Under the pieces are notes generated by a model. That model did not search any database. It was not told where the DNA came from and saw only the letters and a list, made by a program, of their open reading frames with translations. The position numbers and the translations under genes are program-made. Positions 34,941 to 43,720 of a stretch of 64,000 nt of DNA are shown one piece after another (position 1 is the stretch's first letter; each line of letters opens with the position of its first letter). The stretch is from a virus, in IMG/VR virus record IMGVR_UViG_3300042391_000634, positions 271,631 to 335,630 of that record; one strand, 5' to 3'.

Positions 34941-35624
34941 ATGAAAATAGGTGTTCAAGGTTGTTCCCATTCTTCCGACAGTTACGGACACCCGTGGCAT
35001 TACTATTTAGGTCAAGAATATAGTGCGGACATTAAATTTGGGGCATCCTCAGGTTCAGGTAATGAAATCAACATTGAGAAGGTTAAAATGTTAATAAATC
35101 GTTATCCTGATATGAAAACCTTTATTTTACAACTTACCGACCCCTCAAGATTAGATTTTGGTATAGATAATATTGATTATGATTGGTTATATAGAGATAA
35201 AGAATTAATAAATTTAAGACACTATACGGTTAGATTAAATAATAATGACGGCGAACTTAAACATCATTTTAGAAATAAATATGAGATACATGATTTTTTT
35301 AAGAATCATGTTTTAACATCAGATTTAAATATCAAATATAAAATTTTTCATACATTAATGTCAATTCAATACATATGTAATTTTTATGATATTAAAGTAA
35401 TTTTTATAAGTTGGTTTGTTGATTTACAATCACTTGCAAAAGAAATTGGTTATAGTGATATATTGGATAAAATGAACGTATTAAAAGGAACGGTTATGGA
35501 TTTTATTGATAAAAATAAAGTAATGGAAATCCCTGGTAACGGACACTACGGATCAAAAGAACATAAAAGAATATTTGAAGAATATATAAACCCACAATTA
35601 ATAAAATATAATATAAATGGATAA
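34941..35624 (+). CDS. SGNH-like hydrolase
   Basis: The 227-residue protein starts KIGVQGCSHSSDSYG with a Cys-Ser-His nucleophile block like the gene at 6830. GASSGSGNEINIEK is the Gly/Asn block and PGNGHYGSKEHKR carries the His. It begins the plus-strand region after the divergent intergenic gap and overlaps the DNA methyltransferase gene by eight bases. Substrate unknown. Confidence 0.65.
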   Translation: MKIGVQGCSHSSDSYGHPWHYYLGQEYSADIKFGASSGSGNEINIEKVKMLINRYPDMKTFILQLTDPSRLDFGIDNIDYDWLYRDKELINLRHYTVRLNNNDGELKHHFRNKYEIHDFFKNHVLTSDLNIKYKIFHTLMSIQYICNFYDIKVIFISWFVDLQSLAKEIGYSDILDKMNVLKGTVMDFIDKNKVMEIPGNGHYGSKEHKRIFEEYINPQLIKYNING

Positions 35625-36309
35625 GGATTTCAAAATGGTTAAAAGTGTCTACACCTCAAACTTTGACGCAATTACGAACATAATGCACCTTTATAACATA
35701 GAAAGGTTTGATTTAGATTGTACATACTCTAAAGGTAGTTTTTGGAAAGACTTACCTGGACCCGTTTATAAGACAGATTTAATACCTGCAAATGATACGG
35801 TAGTTGAGGCTAATTCTGAGAATCTACCGTTTGAGGATGGGTCAATGAGAACTATTATGTATGATCCTCCATTTGTTGTGGCTGGAGCATCCTATAAGAA
35901 CAATAAAGAAGGTAGCTCAATCATAGCAAAAAGATTTGAGGGGTATACTAATTATAAAGAATTAACTGACAATTATTACAATACATTAAAAGAATTATAT
36001 AGGGTATGTCAGAAAGGTGGGTATGTTGTAATGAAATGTCAGGACACAGTATCAGGAGGTAAGAATCACTTTACACATTGTCTTATTATGAACATGGCTA
36101 TGGAGATTGGGTTCTATCCAAGAGATATGTTTATTCTTCATAACAAGGTGAGAATAAATAGTTTTGGAACAAAATGGACTAAACAAGAACATGCAAGAAA
36201 ATATCATAGTTACTATTGGGTATTTGAGAAAGTGAAACCAAGAGTAAAATATGATTTTATAACCCCAATTAAATTAGAAATAGATATCGATGAGTCACCA
36301 AATAATTAA
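35617..36309 (+). CDS. DNA methyltransferase-like protein (DPPF)
   Basis: The 230-residue protein has IMYDPPFVV as the catalytic D-P-P-F motif of amino-methylating DNA methyltransferases, preceded by LPFEDGSM and followed by GGYVVMKCQD. I do not see a clear FxGxG SAM motif, so it may be permuted, divergent or act on another nucleic acid. It overlaps a second methyltransferase gene by 20 bases; the two may form a pair. Confidence 0.6.
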   Translation: MDKDFKMVKSVYTSNFDAITNIMHLYNIERFDLDCTYSKGSFWKDLPGPVYKTDLIPANDTVVEANSENLPFEDGSMRTIMYDPPFVVAGASYKNNKEGSSIIAKRFEGYTNYKELTDNYYNTLKELYRVCQKGGYVVMKCQDTVSGGKNHFTHCLIMNMAMEIGFYPRDMFILHNKVRINSFGTKWTKQEHARKYHSYYWVFEKVKPRVKYDFITPIKLEIDIDESPNN

Positions 36310-36958
36310 TAAAGATTTTAGAACTTGTGAAATTCCAAGTGGATTAACAATAACTGACCCACCATATAATCAAGATTATTCATATAATGAATATGACGAT
36401 AAATTGACCGATGAACAGTATATTGAATTATTATCACACATCCCAACCCCTTGTGTTATAATACACTACCCTGAGGAAACGATTAATATATTACCAAAAG
36501 CAATTAAAGCAAAATGTGAACAAGTTGTTTGTTGGGTATATAATTCTAACACAGGAAAACAAAGTAGATTAATTTCTTGGTGGGGATGTAAACCTGATTT
36601 TAGAAAGGTTAGACAACCTTATAAAAATTTGAAAGATAAGAGAATACAAAAAAGAATATCGGAGGGGAAAACAGGTGCAAAATTATATGATTGGTGGGAA
36701 ATTAATCAGGTAAAGAATGTTAGTAAAGAAAAGACCGACCACCCTTGTCAAATCCCTGAAGAGTTAATAAAACGAATCATAATAACAACCGCTAAGGAAA
36801 ATCAGACTATAATTGATGTCTTTGGAGGTAGTGGAACAACGTCAAAGGTTGCGAATGATTTGGGTTATGATACCATATCATATGAAATAGACCCATTGTA
36901 TTGTCAAATTGCGGAAAATAGAATTAAACAGGATTTTGAGGAGACCCCAAATACATAG
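36290..36958 (+). CDS. DNA methyltransferase (N6-adenine/N4-cytosine, DPPY)
   Basis: The 222-residue protein has ITDPPYNQDY near the N-terminus and IDVFGGSGTTSKVANDLGYDTISYEID near the C-terminus. Catalytic motif first and SAM motif last is the beta-class order. HPCQIPEELIKRII is the usual helix before the SAM motif. It may protect phage DNA from host restriction. No restriction endonuclease is seen nearby. Its 3' end overlaps the convergent DUF192 gene by 35 bases. Confidence 0.8.
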   Translation: MSHQIINKDFRTCEIPSGLTITDPPYNQDYSYNEYDDKLTDEQYIELLSHIPTPCVIIHYPEETINILPKAIKAKCEQVVCWVYNSNTGKQSRLISWWGCKPDFRKVRQPYKNLKDKRIQKRISEGKTGAKLYDWWEINQVKNVSKEKTDHPCQIPEELIKRIIITTAKENQTIIDVFGGSGTTSKVANDLGYDTISYEIDPLYCQIAENRIKQDFEETPNT

Positions 36959-37286
36959 CCACTTTATCACCAATTTTCCAACCATCGGTAGAACCCGAGG
37001 GAAATTCAATAACATGGTCACCAATACCCGTGTAACGGGGTAAGGTCATTCGATGTGGGTCTTCAACAGGACAATTACGATGAATGTGACTGATACGTTT
37101 ATTGAGGATAAAAACGATATCTAATGGGATTAAACAATTCTTCATCCAAAATGAATGATGACCTCTACCCATTTTGAATACCATACAACCGTTTAGTTCT
37201 TCTCTACCCATCATACCTCTTTCAATATCCTCAGGTGTAGACAAGTATTCGGCGGCAAATGTTTTATTATTAATGTGAACTGACAT
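36924..37286 (-). CDS. DUF192 protein
   Basis: The 120-residue product contains ERGMMGREEL, GCMVFKMGRGHHSFWMKNCLIPLDIVFI and a VIEFPSG end, the full DUF192 signature. The family is widespread in bacteria and archaea with no agreed function. There is no signal peptide, unlike many cellular members. It is a single minus-strand gene between two plus-strand blocks, with a divergent promoter region at 37287-37333. Confidence 0.8.
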   Translation of the reverse strand: MSVHINNKTFAAEYLSTPEDIERGMMGREELNGCMVFKMGRGHHSFWMKNCLIPLDIVFILNKRISHIHRNCPVEDPHRMTLPRYTGIGDHVIEFPSGSTDGWKIGDKVAMYLGSPQNPV

Positions 37287-37297
37287 ATCTATAATTA

Positions 37298-37329
37298 TTT
37301 GGAATTATCAAAATATATCATTATATTTA
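37298..37329 (+). promoter_or_regulatory. Bacteroidota-type promoter
   Basis: TTTG at 37298-37301 and TATATTTA at 37322-37329 are separated by 20 bases, close to the TTTG-N19/20-TAnnTTTG consensus of Bacteroidota, with one mismatch in the last base. The start codon of the downstream gene follows four bases later. Confidence 0.4.
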
Positions 37330-37333
37330 AACT

Positions 37334-37585
37334 ATGGAAAGTATATTCGGAGGTTTAATAGAATTTGATACGGAAAATGACTTTGATGAATTTGTTAAAG
37401 ACATCAATGAAAAAAATGCACTTTCAATAATTGAAAAGGCTTTTGAATATGGTCATCATAATAATTTATATACGGTGCAAGAGACGTATTTTATTTATAA
37501 ATGTTTAAAAAAATTAAAAGACAATGCAAATAAGAATCAAGGAAATCATTTACATAATGATGATACTAACGGGGATATTAATTGA
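37334..37585 (+). CDS. Hypothetical acidic protein (83 aa)
   Basis: The product begins MESIFGGLIEFDTENDFDEFV and is mostly helical, with an Asn/Asp-rich hydrophilic tail. The tail overlaps the next small gene. I do not recognise the family, although acidic proteins of this size are common in phage middle-gene regions. Confidence 0.5.
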   Translation: MESIFGGLIEFDTENDFDEFVKDINEKNALSIIEKAFEYGHHNNLYTVQETYFIYKCLKKLKDNANKNQGNHLHNDDTNGDIN

Positions 37586-37703
37586 GAAATACGGACTTAA
37601 GGGTGCCGACCCTGAGTTGGTAAAATATTTTGGATGGGGGGTGATTAGTCTCGGTTCATTCAATTTAGTATTAGATTACATTAGAAAACCTAAAAAGAAA
37701 TAA
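37557..37703 (+). CDS. Small membrane protein (48 aa)
   Basis: From the double ATG at 37557 a 48-residue product is encoded, with a short hydrophobic start (MMILTGILI), a second hydrophobic stretch VKYFGWGVISLGSFNLVL and a basic tail. It overlaps the 3' end of the previous gene and ends just before the next ATG. A single membrane span is likely. Confidence 0.5.
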   Translation: MMILTGILIEKYGLKGADPELVKYFGWGVISLGSFNLVLDYIRKPKKK

Positions 37704-37704
37704 T

Positions 37705-38277
37705 ATGATAAAGTATACAAAAAAATGGGACAAAGAGTTTACCAAAAAATATTCCAATTGTTTGAAAGAATTGGAATCTCTTGAAAAAGAATTTAAAACT
37801 ATGGTTGACGATAATCCCGACCAATACATTTCAGTTTATCCTGACACTTCCAACATTGAATTAGGTCAAGAAAATGGTTTTATGGTTTATGACTTTGGTA
37901 AGGACGAGACTCCACGTGTTGATGTTCAGTTATCAACACCTAATGGATCTTTTAATTTTACATTTACCGATTTAAAAAAACTAATTGAGTTCAGAGATGA
38001 ATTAATGAAATCAATTGACACATTCAAAAGACCATTAGAAAAAGAAAAAAACATAATTGATTCAGATTGTGATGAGGATTTACCTGAAGACGCTGAAGAA
38101 ACAGAATGGGAAATTAAAGCCGAACAACCATTAGTTCAATCTTGGACTTACACGGTTATGGCGAGAAGTGCATGTGAAGCAATTAAGAAAATAGAAGAGG
38201 GTGAAGAAGATGGGGTCACTAATAACGATGATTTCAATTACTATGATTACGGTGATATTGAATACGAAGCAATTTAA
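37705..38277 (+). CDS. Hypothetical protein with acidic C-terminal domain
   Basis: The 190-residue product has a helical, lysine-rich start, a strand-rich middle (YISVYPDTSNIEL, VDVQLSTPNGSFNF) and a long acidic linker. It ends in SWTYTVMARSACEAIKKIEEGE, a beta-alpha module that recurs at the ends of many small phage proteins. Function unknown. Confidence 0.5.
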   Translation: MIKYTKKWDKEFTKKYSNCLKELESLEKEFKTMVDDNPDQYISVYPDTSNIELGQENGFMVYDFGKDETPRVDVQLSTPNGSFNFTFTDLKKLIEFRDELMKSIDTFKRPLEKEKNIIDSDCDEDLPEDAEETEWEIKAEQPLVQSWTYTVMARSACEAIKKIEEGEEDGVTNNDDFNYYDYGDIEYEAI

Positions 38278-38282
38278 ATAAT

Positions 38283-38477
38283 ATGTTAAATAATTATGAC
38301 AAAGATTTCTTTATTTATAAAAAGAAACATCATTGGTTTATTATACCGACAGTTGTTTTCTTTTACAATAAAGATACGTTTCTCGAAACCGGCGTAACAT
38401 CACCATCTTGGGGATTAACAATTAGATGGTTAACATATATGGTGGGAATACAAATACAAAAGACTTATGAAAATTGA
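38283..38477 (+). CDS. Hypothetical protein (64 aa)
   Basis: The product is rich in aromatic residues (KKKHHWFIIPTVVFFYN; SPSWGLTIRWLTYM) with a hydrophobic centre that may be membrane-associated. It overlaps the next gene by eleven bases. No family is recognised. Confidence 0.45.
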   Translation: MLNNYDKDFFIYKKKHHWFIIPTVVFFYNKDTFLETGVTSPSWGLTIRWLTYMVGIQIQKTYEN

Positions 38478-38649
38478 GATTACAAAAGAACAGATAGAAA
38501 AAACATTGGGTTATGAAATTGAACATTTTAGCTTACATCCACATTATAAAGATGGGTTATGTAGCGGGTTAGAAATATGTGTAACCCCAACAGTTACAGA
38601 AATTGAAATACCAATGGAGGTTTTTATATCCACAAAAAGACCATCATAA
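38467..38649 (+). CDS. Hypothetical protein (60 aa)
   Basis: The product begins MKIEITKEQIEKTLGYEIEHFSL and ends with a beta strand and KRPS. It is hydrophilic and probably a small alpha/beta protein. The overlap with its upstream neighbour supports translation. Function unknown. Confidence 0.45.
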   Translation: MKIEITKEQIEKTLGYEIEHFSLHPHYKDGLCSGLEICVTPTVTEIEIPMEVFISTKRPS

Positions 38650-38652
38650 TAG

Positions 38653-39285
38653 ATGAATACATTATGGACATTTGGAGATAGTTTAACCGATGGATTTAGA
38701 TCTAATGATACGTGGGCAAAAACGTATGTTGATTGGAAAGGTTATATTCCATTAACATATGGTGAAATTATATCTAAAGAATTAAATTACGAATTAATTA
38801 ATTTAGGTAAGGGTGGTTCAGACAACAACCTAATATTTGAATCATTTATTAAAAACATAGATAATATTAAAGATGGAGATATTGTAATAATAGGTTGGTC
38901 TGATATTGGTAGATTTAGATTAGCCACCAAATTAAATACATGGATATCATTTGTTCCTAATTTTAACAATAACCTGACAAATATGGAAAACATTAGTAAC
39001 CAAACAATAATGGAAGTATTTGTTAATAGGTTATCTGATGTCTATACCGATGAGGTCAATATATGGATTAATTTTATTAAAAAAACCATAAAAAATTTTA
39101 AAATTATTAATTGGTCAACATTTAATCAAGGTAAAATAAATGGTATTTATGTTAATGAAATTGAGAGAATTATAGATGAAACCAATGGACTTATAAAAGA
39201 CGCACATTTTAGTGAAAGGGGTCAAAAACAGTTATCTGAAATTTTATTAAATAAAATAAATGGTAATTATAACAAAATAATATAA
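38653..39285 (+). CDS. SGNH/GDSL-like hydrolase
   Basis: The 210-residue protein has WTFGDSLTDGF with nucleophile Ser, GGSDNNLIF with Gly/Asn, and KDAHFSERGQK with Asp and His. IVIIGWSDIGRFR is shared with the copies at 2963, 60103 and 60870. It ends in NKII and is followed at once by a bidirectional terminator, so it closes a plus-strand unit. Confidence 0.72.
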   Translation: MNTLWTFGDSLTDGFRSNDTWAKTYVDWKGYIPLTYGEIISKELNYELINLGKGGSDNNLIFESFIKNIDNIKDGDIVIIGWSDIGRFRLATKLNTWISFVPNFNNNLTNMENISNQTIMEVFVNRLSDVYTDEVNIWINFIKKTIKNFKIINWSTFNQGKINGIYVNEIERIIDETNGLIKDAHFSERGQKQLSEILLNKINGNYNKII

Positions 39286-39286
39286 A

Positions 39287-39320
39287 AAAACCCTGATAAT
39301 CAATAAATTAACAGGGTTTT
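39287..39320. terminator. Bidirectional intrinsic terminator
   Basis: AAAACCCTG at 39287-39295 pairs with CAGGGTTTT at 39312-39320 around a 16-base loop, with an A-run on the left and T-run on the right. It lies between two convergent genes (SGNH, plus; small basic protein, minus) and can serve both. Confidence 0.75.
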
Positions 39321-39334
39321 AGTAAGGAATTGTA

Positions 39335-39460
39335 TTATCTTCCTTGTCCACGATAGTTCTTTTCAGTTCTATCATGTTTGTTGCGAGTTTTGGTAGATTT
39401 ACCACATTTTCTTTTACCGAAAGTGACTTTATTACTACTTACACCTTTTGATTTAGCCAT
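39335..39460 (-). CDS. Small very basic protein (41 aa)
   Basis: Reading from the ATG at 39460 the product starts MAKSKGVSSNKVTFGKR and ends NYRGQGR, with about one third Lys and Arg. From memory, similar VTFGKRK...KYRGQGR proteins are common in large T4-like phages. Nucleic-acid binding is likely from charge alone. It is the only minus-strand gene between 37300 and the right end. Confidence 0.6.
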   Translation of the reverse strand: MAKSKGVSSNKVTFGKRKCGKSTKTRNKHDRTEKNYRGQGR

Positions 39461-39499
39461 AAATTTATTTTATTATAAGTATATCTGAAAATACTTTTG

Positions 39500-39507
39500 T
39501 ATATTTG
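39500..39507 (+). promoter_or_regulatory. Bacteroidota-type -7 element (TATATTTG)
   Basis: TATATTTG fits TAnnTTTG and lies 17 bases before the ATG at 39525. A matching TTTG box at the expected distance upstream is not clear. Confidence 0.4.
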
Positions 39508-39524
39508 AACCCTAAACTTACTTT

Positions 39525-41456
39525 ATGGAAGAAATATTACTTTATCAACGATACTCTTACGCAAGGATAACCCCGTTTAAGAACTATTCTAAGTTCCCAA
39601 GAGTAGACATACCTCATAGTGGTATACATAAACAAGTGTCATATGAAGATATCAAGTATGGTGGTAGTATGGCCACTGAATATTATGACGGGAATAGTGG
39701 AGTCCCAATATCACCACTAACAGATGAAATTAAGAAGAAAAAAACAAGATTTTTTTATTGGGATGATGAGTATAAAAATCCTCCGATTATTAGGTACGCA
39801 TCCACTCATAAACTAAATGGAATAATAGGGGAGTTTTATACCACAAAAGATAGACACATCAAGAAATACTATAACGAACCTCTTAGTGAAATATCGGTTC
39901 ATATTATAGAGAGGTCAGTAATAAAAAGAGGTGATAAGGTTACCATTAAAATAAATAAATTTACAAAATGTAGAGGATTTAACTGTAAGTATTTTAAATC
40001 AAACAAATGGGCATCATCGGTTACTTTTGATATGGTTAAAGGAGATTTTTTATTGGTTAATAGTAGTAAACACGGTAAAACCAAAACCACACCTCGATTT
40101 AGAAAGAATGGATTTCAACAACTTGACAATTTTATAGACAGTAGTGATGGACCATTTAAGTTTTTGAGAAATCATTTAAGTAAAAATAATCCATTGTATA
40201 ATGAATTAAAAAATAATTTTAAAGATAAAGAATTTAACGAGGTGTTGAGTAAAGTGTTTAATATTAATTTTCCAACAGACGGGTTATTATTTAAAACTAT
40301 GTTTTATGACGAAGTAATGAGGTGGTTTATTAATACCAAAAAAATAAAGATACCAAATGACTATAAAAAACTATTGGTTCATTATTACCCAACAGAAAAA
40401 TACTTAAAGAAAAACGATAGAAAATTAATTGCATCAGTATTAGATGTTTATCAAATAAAATCTAAAGTAACAATAAAACTATTACACGAGAAACCTAATA
40501 TTGATTTAGGTTCTTTATATATGTTATGTTATTTGTTTGGTAATAACTATCAAAAATATATTGGTTCCATAAATAAAGATTTATTTGGGACAACATCCGA
40601 TAACGATAAGGGACATTTAATTGGAGCATCATCATTAAAATTGATGGAAGATATACGTGACAGAATTAAAAATCATGGATACGACATATCGGATATTGAA
40701 AAAGAAAATTTATTATCAGTATTAACAATAAATCCAGAAAGAGGAGTATCTGTCAATGAAAATTTTATGGGTTTAGTAATGGATCATTTTAAGATGTTAG
40801 ATAAAATTAGAGAATATGACAGTAACATTAGAATGAGGGCGACCACCTCAATTAAATTCCATACTGAACATAACGAATTATCTAGAATGATATCAGCAAT
40901 TAAAAAGGGTTGGGTCATTCAATATTCCTATCCTGAAGAAACGGTGAGACAAATACAACAACCAATTAGTTGTGAGAAAAAAAGTGAGTTGTGGAAACAC
41001 AATAGTAATGGTATCAAAGAACTCATCACCACAGTAAGTGATGGTGAGATAATGATATACCCATACGTTCTAACAAGAGAAGAGGAATACATTGAAGAAG
41101 GTAGGTTTATGCATCACTGTGTTGCATCATACGCGGAGACAGAGACATCAATCATTGTATCATTGAGGACTGAAGACAAACAAGATAGAGTTACGTGCGA
41201 GTTTAAAATATCTGATGGAAGAATGACACAATCAAAATATTTCTCAAACGCACAACCACCAAAACATTATCAAAATGCAATAGATGGTGTAAGTGATTTG
41301 ATTAGAATACATGCAAGATTTGGAACACTCAATTGGTTAAAGAAAGATAGGGTTCCAGTTATGATAAATGGAGTTGAAATTGCACCAGAAATGAGAGAAC
41401 CAAGAAGATTGATTGATATTTTAGATTTAGATGATGATTTACAGTTACTATTTTAA
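39525..41456 (+). CDS. PcfJ-like protein
   Basis: The 643-residue protein has a C-terminal segment YVLTREEEYIEEGRFMHHCVASYAE, then ITSIIVSLR-type strands and YFSNAQPP, the PcfJ-domain pattern (PcfJ is a plasmid pCF10 transfer-region protein of unknown biochemical role). The E-G-x-x-M-x-H-C-V core is fully present. The N-terminal 450 residues are unassigned. It has a paralogue immediately downstream and its own Bacteroidota-type promoter. Confidence 0.65.
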   Translation: MEEILLYQRYSYARITPFKNYSKFPRVDIPHSGIHKQVSYEDIKYGGSMATEYYDGNSGVPISPLTDEIKKKKTRFFYWDDEYKNPPIIRYASTHKLNGIIGEFYTTKDRHIKKYYNEPLSEISVHIIERSVIKRGDKVTIKINKFTKCRGFNCKYFKSNKWASSVTFDMVKGDFLLVNSSKHGKTKTTPRFRKNGFQQLDNFIDSSDGPFKFLRNHLSKNNPLYNELKNNFKDKEFNEVLSKVFNINFPTDGLLFKTMFYDEVMRWFINTKKIKIPNDYKKLLVHYYPTEKYLKKNDRKLIASVLDVYQIKSKVTIKLLHEKPNIDLGSLYMLCYLFGNNYQKYIGSINKDLFGTTSDNDKGHLIGASSLKLMEDIRDRIKNHGYDISDIEKENLLSVLTINPERGVSVNENFMGLVMDHFKMLDKIREYDSNIRMRATTSIKFHTEHNELSRMISAIKKGWVIQYSYPEETVRQIQQPISCEKKSELWKHNSNGIKELITTVSDGEIMIYPYVLTREEEYIEEGRFMHHCVASYAETETSIIVSLRTEDKQDRVTCEFKISDGRMTQSKYFSNAQPPKHYQNAIDGVSDLIRIHARFGTLNWLKKDRVPVMINGVEIAPEMREPRRLIDILDLDDDLQLLF

Positions 41457-41491
41457 CTACACATTTTCATTTAATCCATATATATTACTAT

Positions 41492-42910
41492 ATGGATTTA
41501 TTATTTTCTTACAATCAACAAAAGAAAGATAGAAATAGAAAAACCGATAATCAAATTGCTCAATGTTTATTGAGATTGTATATCGATGGAGAAAGTTTAT
41601 GTTACGAAGGTATTTTTTATTTTGATTACGATAGGTATAGTAAAAAAAGACACGTAACGTTTGAACATAATTTTACCGTCAACATTATATCTGGAGATGT
41701 TAGTGTTACATATAAAATCATCAACGATGGATTAACCGATGATAAATTCTTAAAAAATTCAACTAAATTTAAAAAAAATGATTTTAAATTATTATACGAT
41801 CTTGTTGAAAATGGAATTGATCGTGGAGAAAAAAGAAGAGGATTTTGGGGTGTTAAATATGATAGGTCAGTAGAACAAATTACTAATATTATGATTAGTA
41901 AATTAAGACCAAATTTTAAATCTGAATTTTATTTAAATAAAAATTATAAATCAAATACAGCATTTAATACCATATATGAATTAATGGTAGATTATCATTT
42001 AGATTTAAAAGGTATAAAAGCACACAACGGAATATATTATGACATTCAAAATGAATACCCAAAGAAAAAATGGTTAGTTAAAAATGATTACAAATACATT
42101 CCATCTGTTTTAGATTATTATGGAATTAAATGTAAGTATTTGGTGTCTGAATTATCTAAGACAAATAGAAATGTCCAACTAAGTTCATTGAATTATTTGT
42201 GTAAACTATTTGGTAAAAATTATGTTGATTACCTCAAAAAGATATCTTGGGATATACATTGTTACGACGCATCACCAAATAAAAAAATACATGAATTAAA
42301 AAATGAATTTGAAAAAGAATGTTTAGTTAATGTAATTAACACTTGGGAAACTGAGGTTATAAAAACAGATTCATTAATCTACATACTAAATAAGATGTTC
42401 ACAATTAGAGAATTGTTAGAACAAAGAGGTCTTAATTTAAAGTTTAAAGCAAATAATGACAACCAATTTGATAATATCATGGAAATGTGGTCGGGATTAA
42501 AATTATATTTTGCCAGAGGATATAAGGTCAGGTATATCATGTCAAACGATTTTATTAAAGAAATGGAAGAAGATATTATAATTGGTGATTTAACATTCAA
42601 ACCTAAAATATTATTAACGGAAGAGGACTTTAGACTTGAAGGGTTTTATATGAAAAATTGTATGTCCAAACAATTTGCACATGGGGCAATATACATATTC
42701 GCTTCATTACAACACAAAAGAAAAAGAATTAATTTACAATATAGAAAGGGAAATCTCATACAATCATATGGTAAAGCAAACACTCCCGTCATTAGTATAT
42801 TTGAAGAGGCAACCAATATTTTAACCTCAAGATTTAAGAAATACTCCACATTAGAGTGGAAAAAAGAAAAATATGAATTTATAACTAATTCATTATCAAT
42901 GAGTAAATAG
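41492..42910 (+). CDS. PcfJ-like protein, second copy
   Basis: The 472-residue protein parallels its upstream neighbour in the order of segments (a RYS-like start, DYGIKxKY, SSLNYLCKLFGKNY, ILLTEEDFRLEGFYMKNCM). It is shorter at the N-terminus and has K-N-C in place of H-H-C in the PcfJ core. It looks like an old duplication that has diverged. Function unknown. Confidence 0.6.
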   Translation: MDLLFSYNQQKKDRNRKTDNQIAQCLLRLYIDGESLCYEGIFYFDYDRYSKKRHVTFEHNFTVNIISGDVSVTYKIINDGLTDDKFLKNSTKFKKNDFKLLYDLVENGIDRGEKRRGFWGVKYDRSVEQITNIMISKLRPNFKSEFYLNKNYKSNTAFNTIYELMVDYHLDLKGIKAHNGIYYDIQNEYPKKKWLVKNDYKYIPSVLDYYGIKCKYLVSELSKTNRNVQLSSLNYLCKLFGKNYVDYLKKISWDIHCYDASPNKKIHELKNEFEKECLVNVINTWETEVIKTDSLIYILNKMFTIRELLEQRGLNLKFKANNDNQFDNIMEMWSGLKLYFARGYKVRYIMSNDFIKEMEEDIIIGDLTFKPKILLTEEDFRLEGFYMKNCMSKQFAHGAIYIFASLQHKRKRINLQYRKGNLIQSYGKANTPVISIFEEATNILTSRFKKYSTLEWKKEKYEFITNSLSMSK

Positions 42911-42949
42911 ATATCTACACTTCCATTTTTTATTACAAAAATAGTTTTG

Positions 42950-42957
42950 TATATTTG
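42950..42957 (+). promoter_or_regulatory. Bacteroidota-type -7 element (TATATTTG)
   Basis: TATATTTG lies 16 bases before the ATG at 42974 in the gap after the second PcfJ-like gene. The -33 region is T-rich without a clear TTTG. Confidence 0.4.
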
Positions 42958-42973
42958 TATAAACATTTAAATT

Positions 42974-43138
42974 ATGCAAGAAAAAGAATCAAAAACAAGC
43001 ACACATTTTCGGATTAGTTTAGTTAAATCTTTTTTTAGAATTTGTGCGGGTGTTGCTTTAGCTGATGGAAATTTACTGTATGCGGGTGGTTTATTAATCA
43101 TTGCCGAAGCGCTTGGAATTGCTGAAGAAATATTTTAA
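42974..43138 (+). CDS. Small hydrophobic protein (54 aa)
   Basis: The product starts MQEKESKTSTHFRISLVKSFF and has a hydrophobic second half RICAGVALADGNLLYAGGLLIIAEALG. A membrane-associated hairpin is possible. It sits behind its own promoter-like element and two bases before the next gene. Confidence 0.5.
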   Translation: MQEKESKTSTHFRISLVKSFFRICAGVALADGNLLYAGGLLIIAEALGIAEEIF

Positions 43139-43140
43139 TT

Positions 43141-43455
43141 ATGAATCATTATTTAATTACGGCGATAGCCAATAAAACCTATTACGATAATATGAAAACA
43201 TTTAAAGACATCGAGTTTAAAACAAACCCAATGGGTGAAGAGTTTGGAATTACGAGTAGAACAAAATTTAAAAACGGATATGAGGCTTCAGTAGTTAAAA
43301 GTGAACACTCATATGGAGGTAGAGATGGTCTATATGAATTGGCCATTTTTAAAGACGGTGAAATATGTTATGACACACCAATTACTGATGATGTGATTGG
43401 TTATTTATCAATGAAAGACGTAACCGACACGTTTATTAAAATTCAAGAGTTATAA
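43141..43455 (+). CDS. Hypothetical protein (104 aa)
   Basis: The product is a small alpha/beta protein with strands around FGITSRTKFKNGYEASVVK and YELAIFKDGEICY, ending with a helix DVTDTFIKIQEL. I do not recognise a family. It is co-transcribed with the two genes that follow. Confidence 0.45.
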   Translation: MNHYLITAIANKTYYDNMKTFKDIEFKTNPMGEEFGITSRTKFKNGYEASVVKSEHSYGGRDGLYELAIFKDGEICYDTPITDDVIGYLSMKDVTDTFIKIQEL

Positions 43456-43456
43456 T

Positions 43457-43720
43457 ATGAACACTGAAACCAAATTTAGAGCGGGATTAGCTATGACATT
43501 GTTAGGTTTAACGATAATGACATTTGAATATTTTGAGAAGGACAGAGTCTATCAGGAACTTAAAGTATCATCATCAACACAAATTGATAGTTTAAGAGAT
43601 GAAAATTTTATTTTAAATGTTGAATTGGGTAGAAATGATTTAACTTGGGAGTATCTTAAAGAAAACTTCCCTAATGTGTATAATAATGTAATGAATTTTA
43701 AATCACATGAAACAGAATAA
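43457..43720 (+). CDS. Single-pass membrane protein with coiled coil (87 aa)
   Basis: An N-terminal membrane segment (GLAMTLLGLTIMTF) is followed by a charged helix SSTQIDSLRDENFILNVEL that could form a coiled coil. This is the layout of an inner-membrane spanin, but length is short and no outer partner is evident, so the lysis role is only a possibility. It overlaps the next gene. Confidence 0.45.
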   Translation: MNTETKFRAGLAMTLLGLTIMTFEYFEKDRVYQELKVSSSTQIDSLRDENFILNVELGRNDLTWEYLKENFPNVYNNVMNFKSHETE

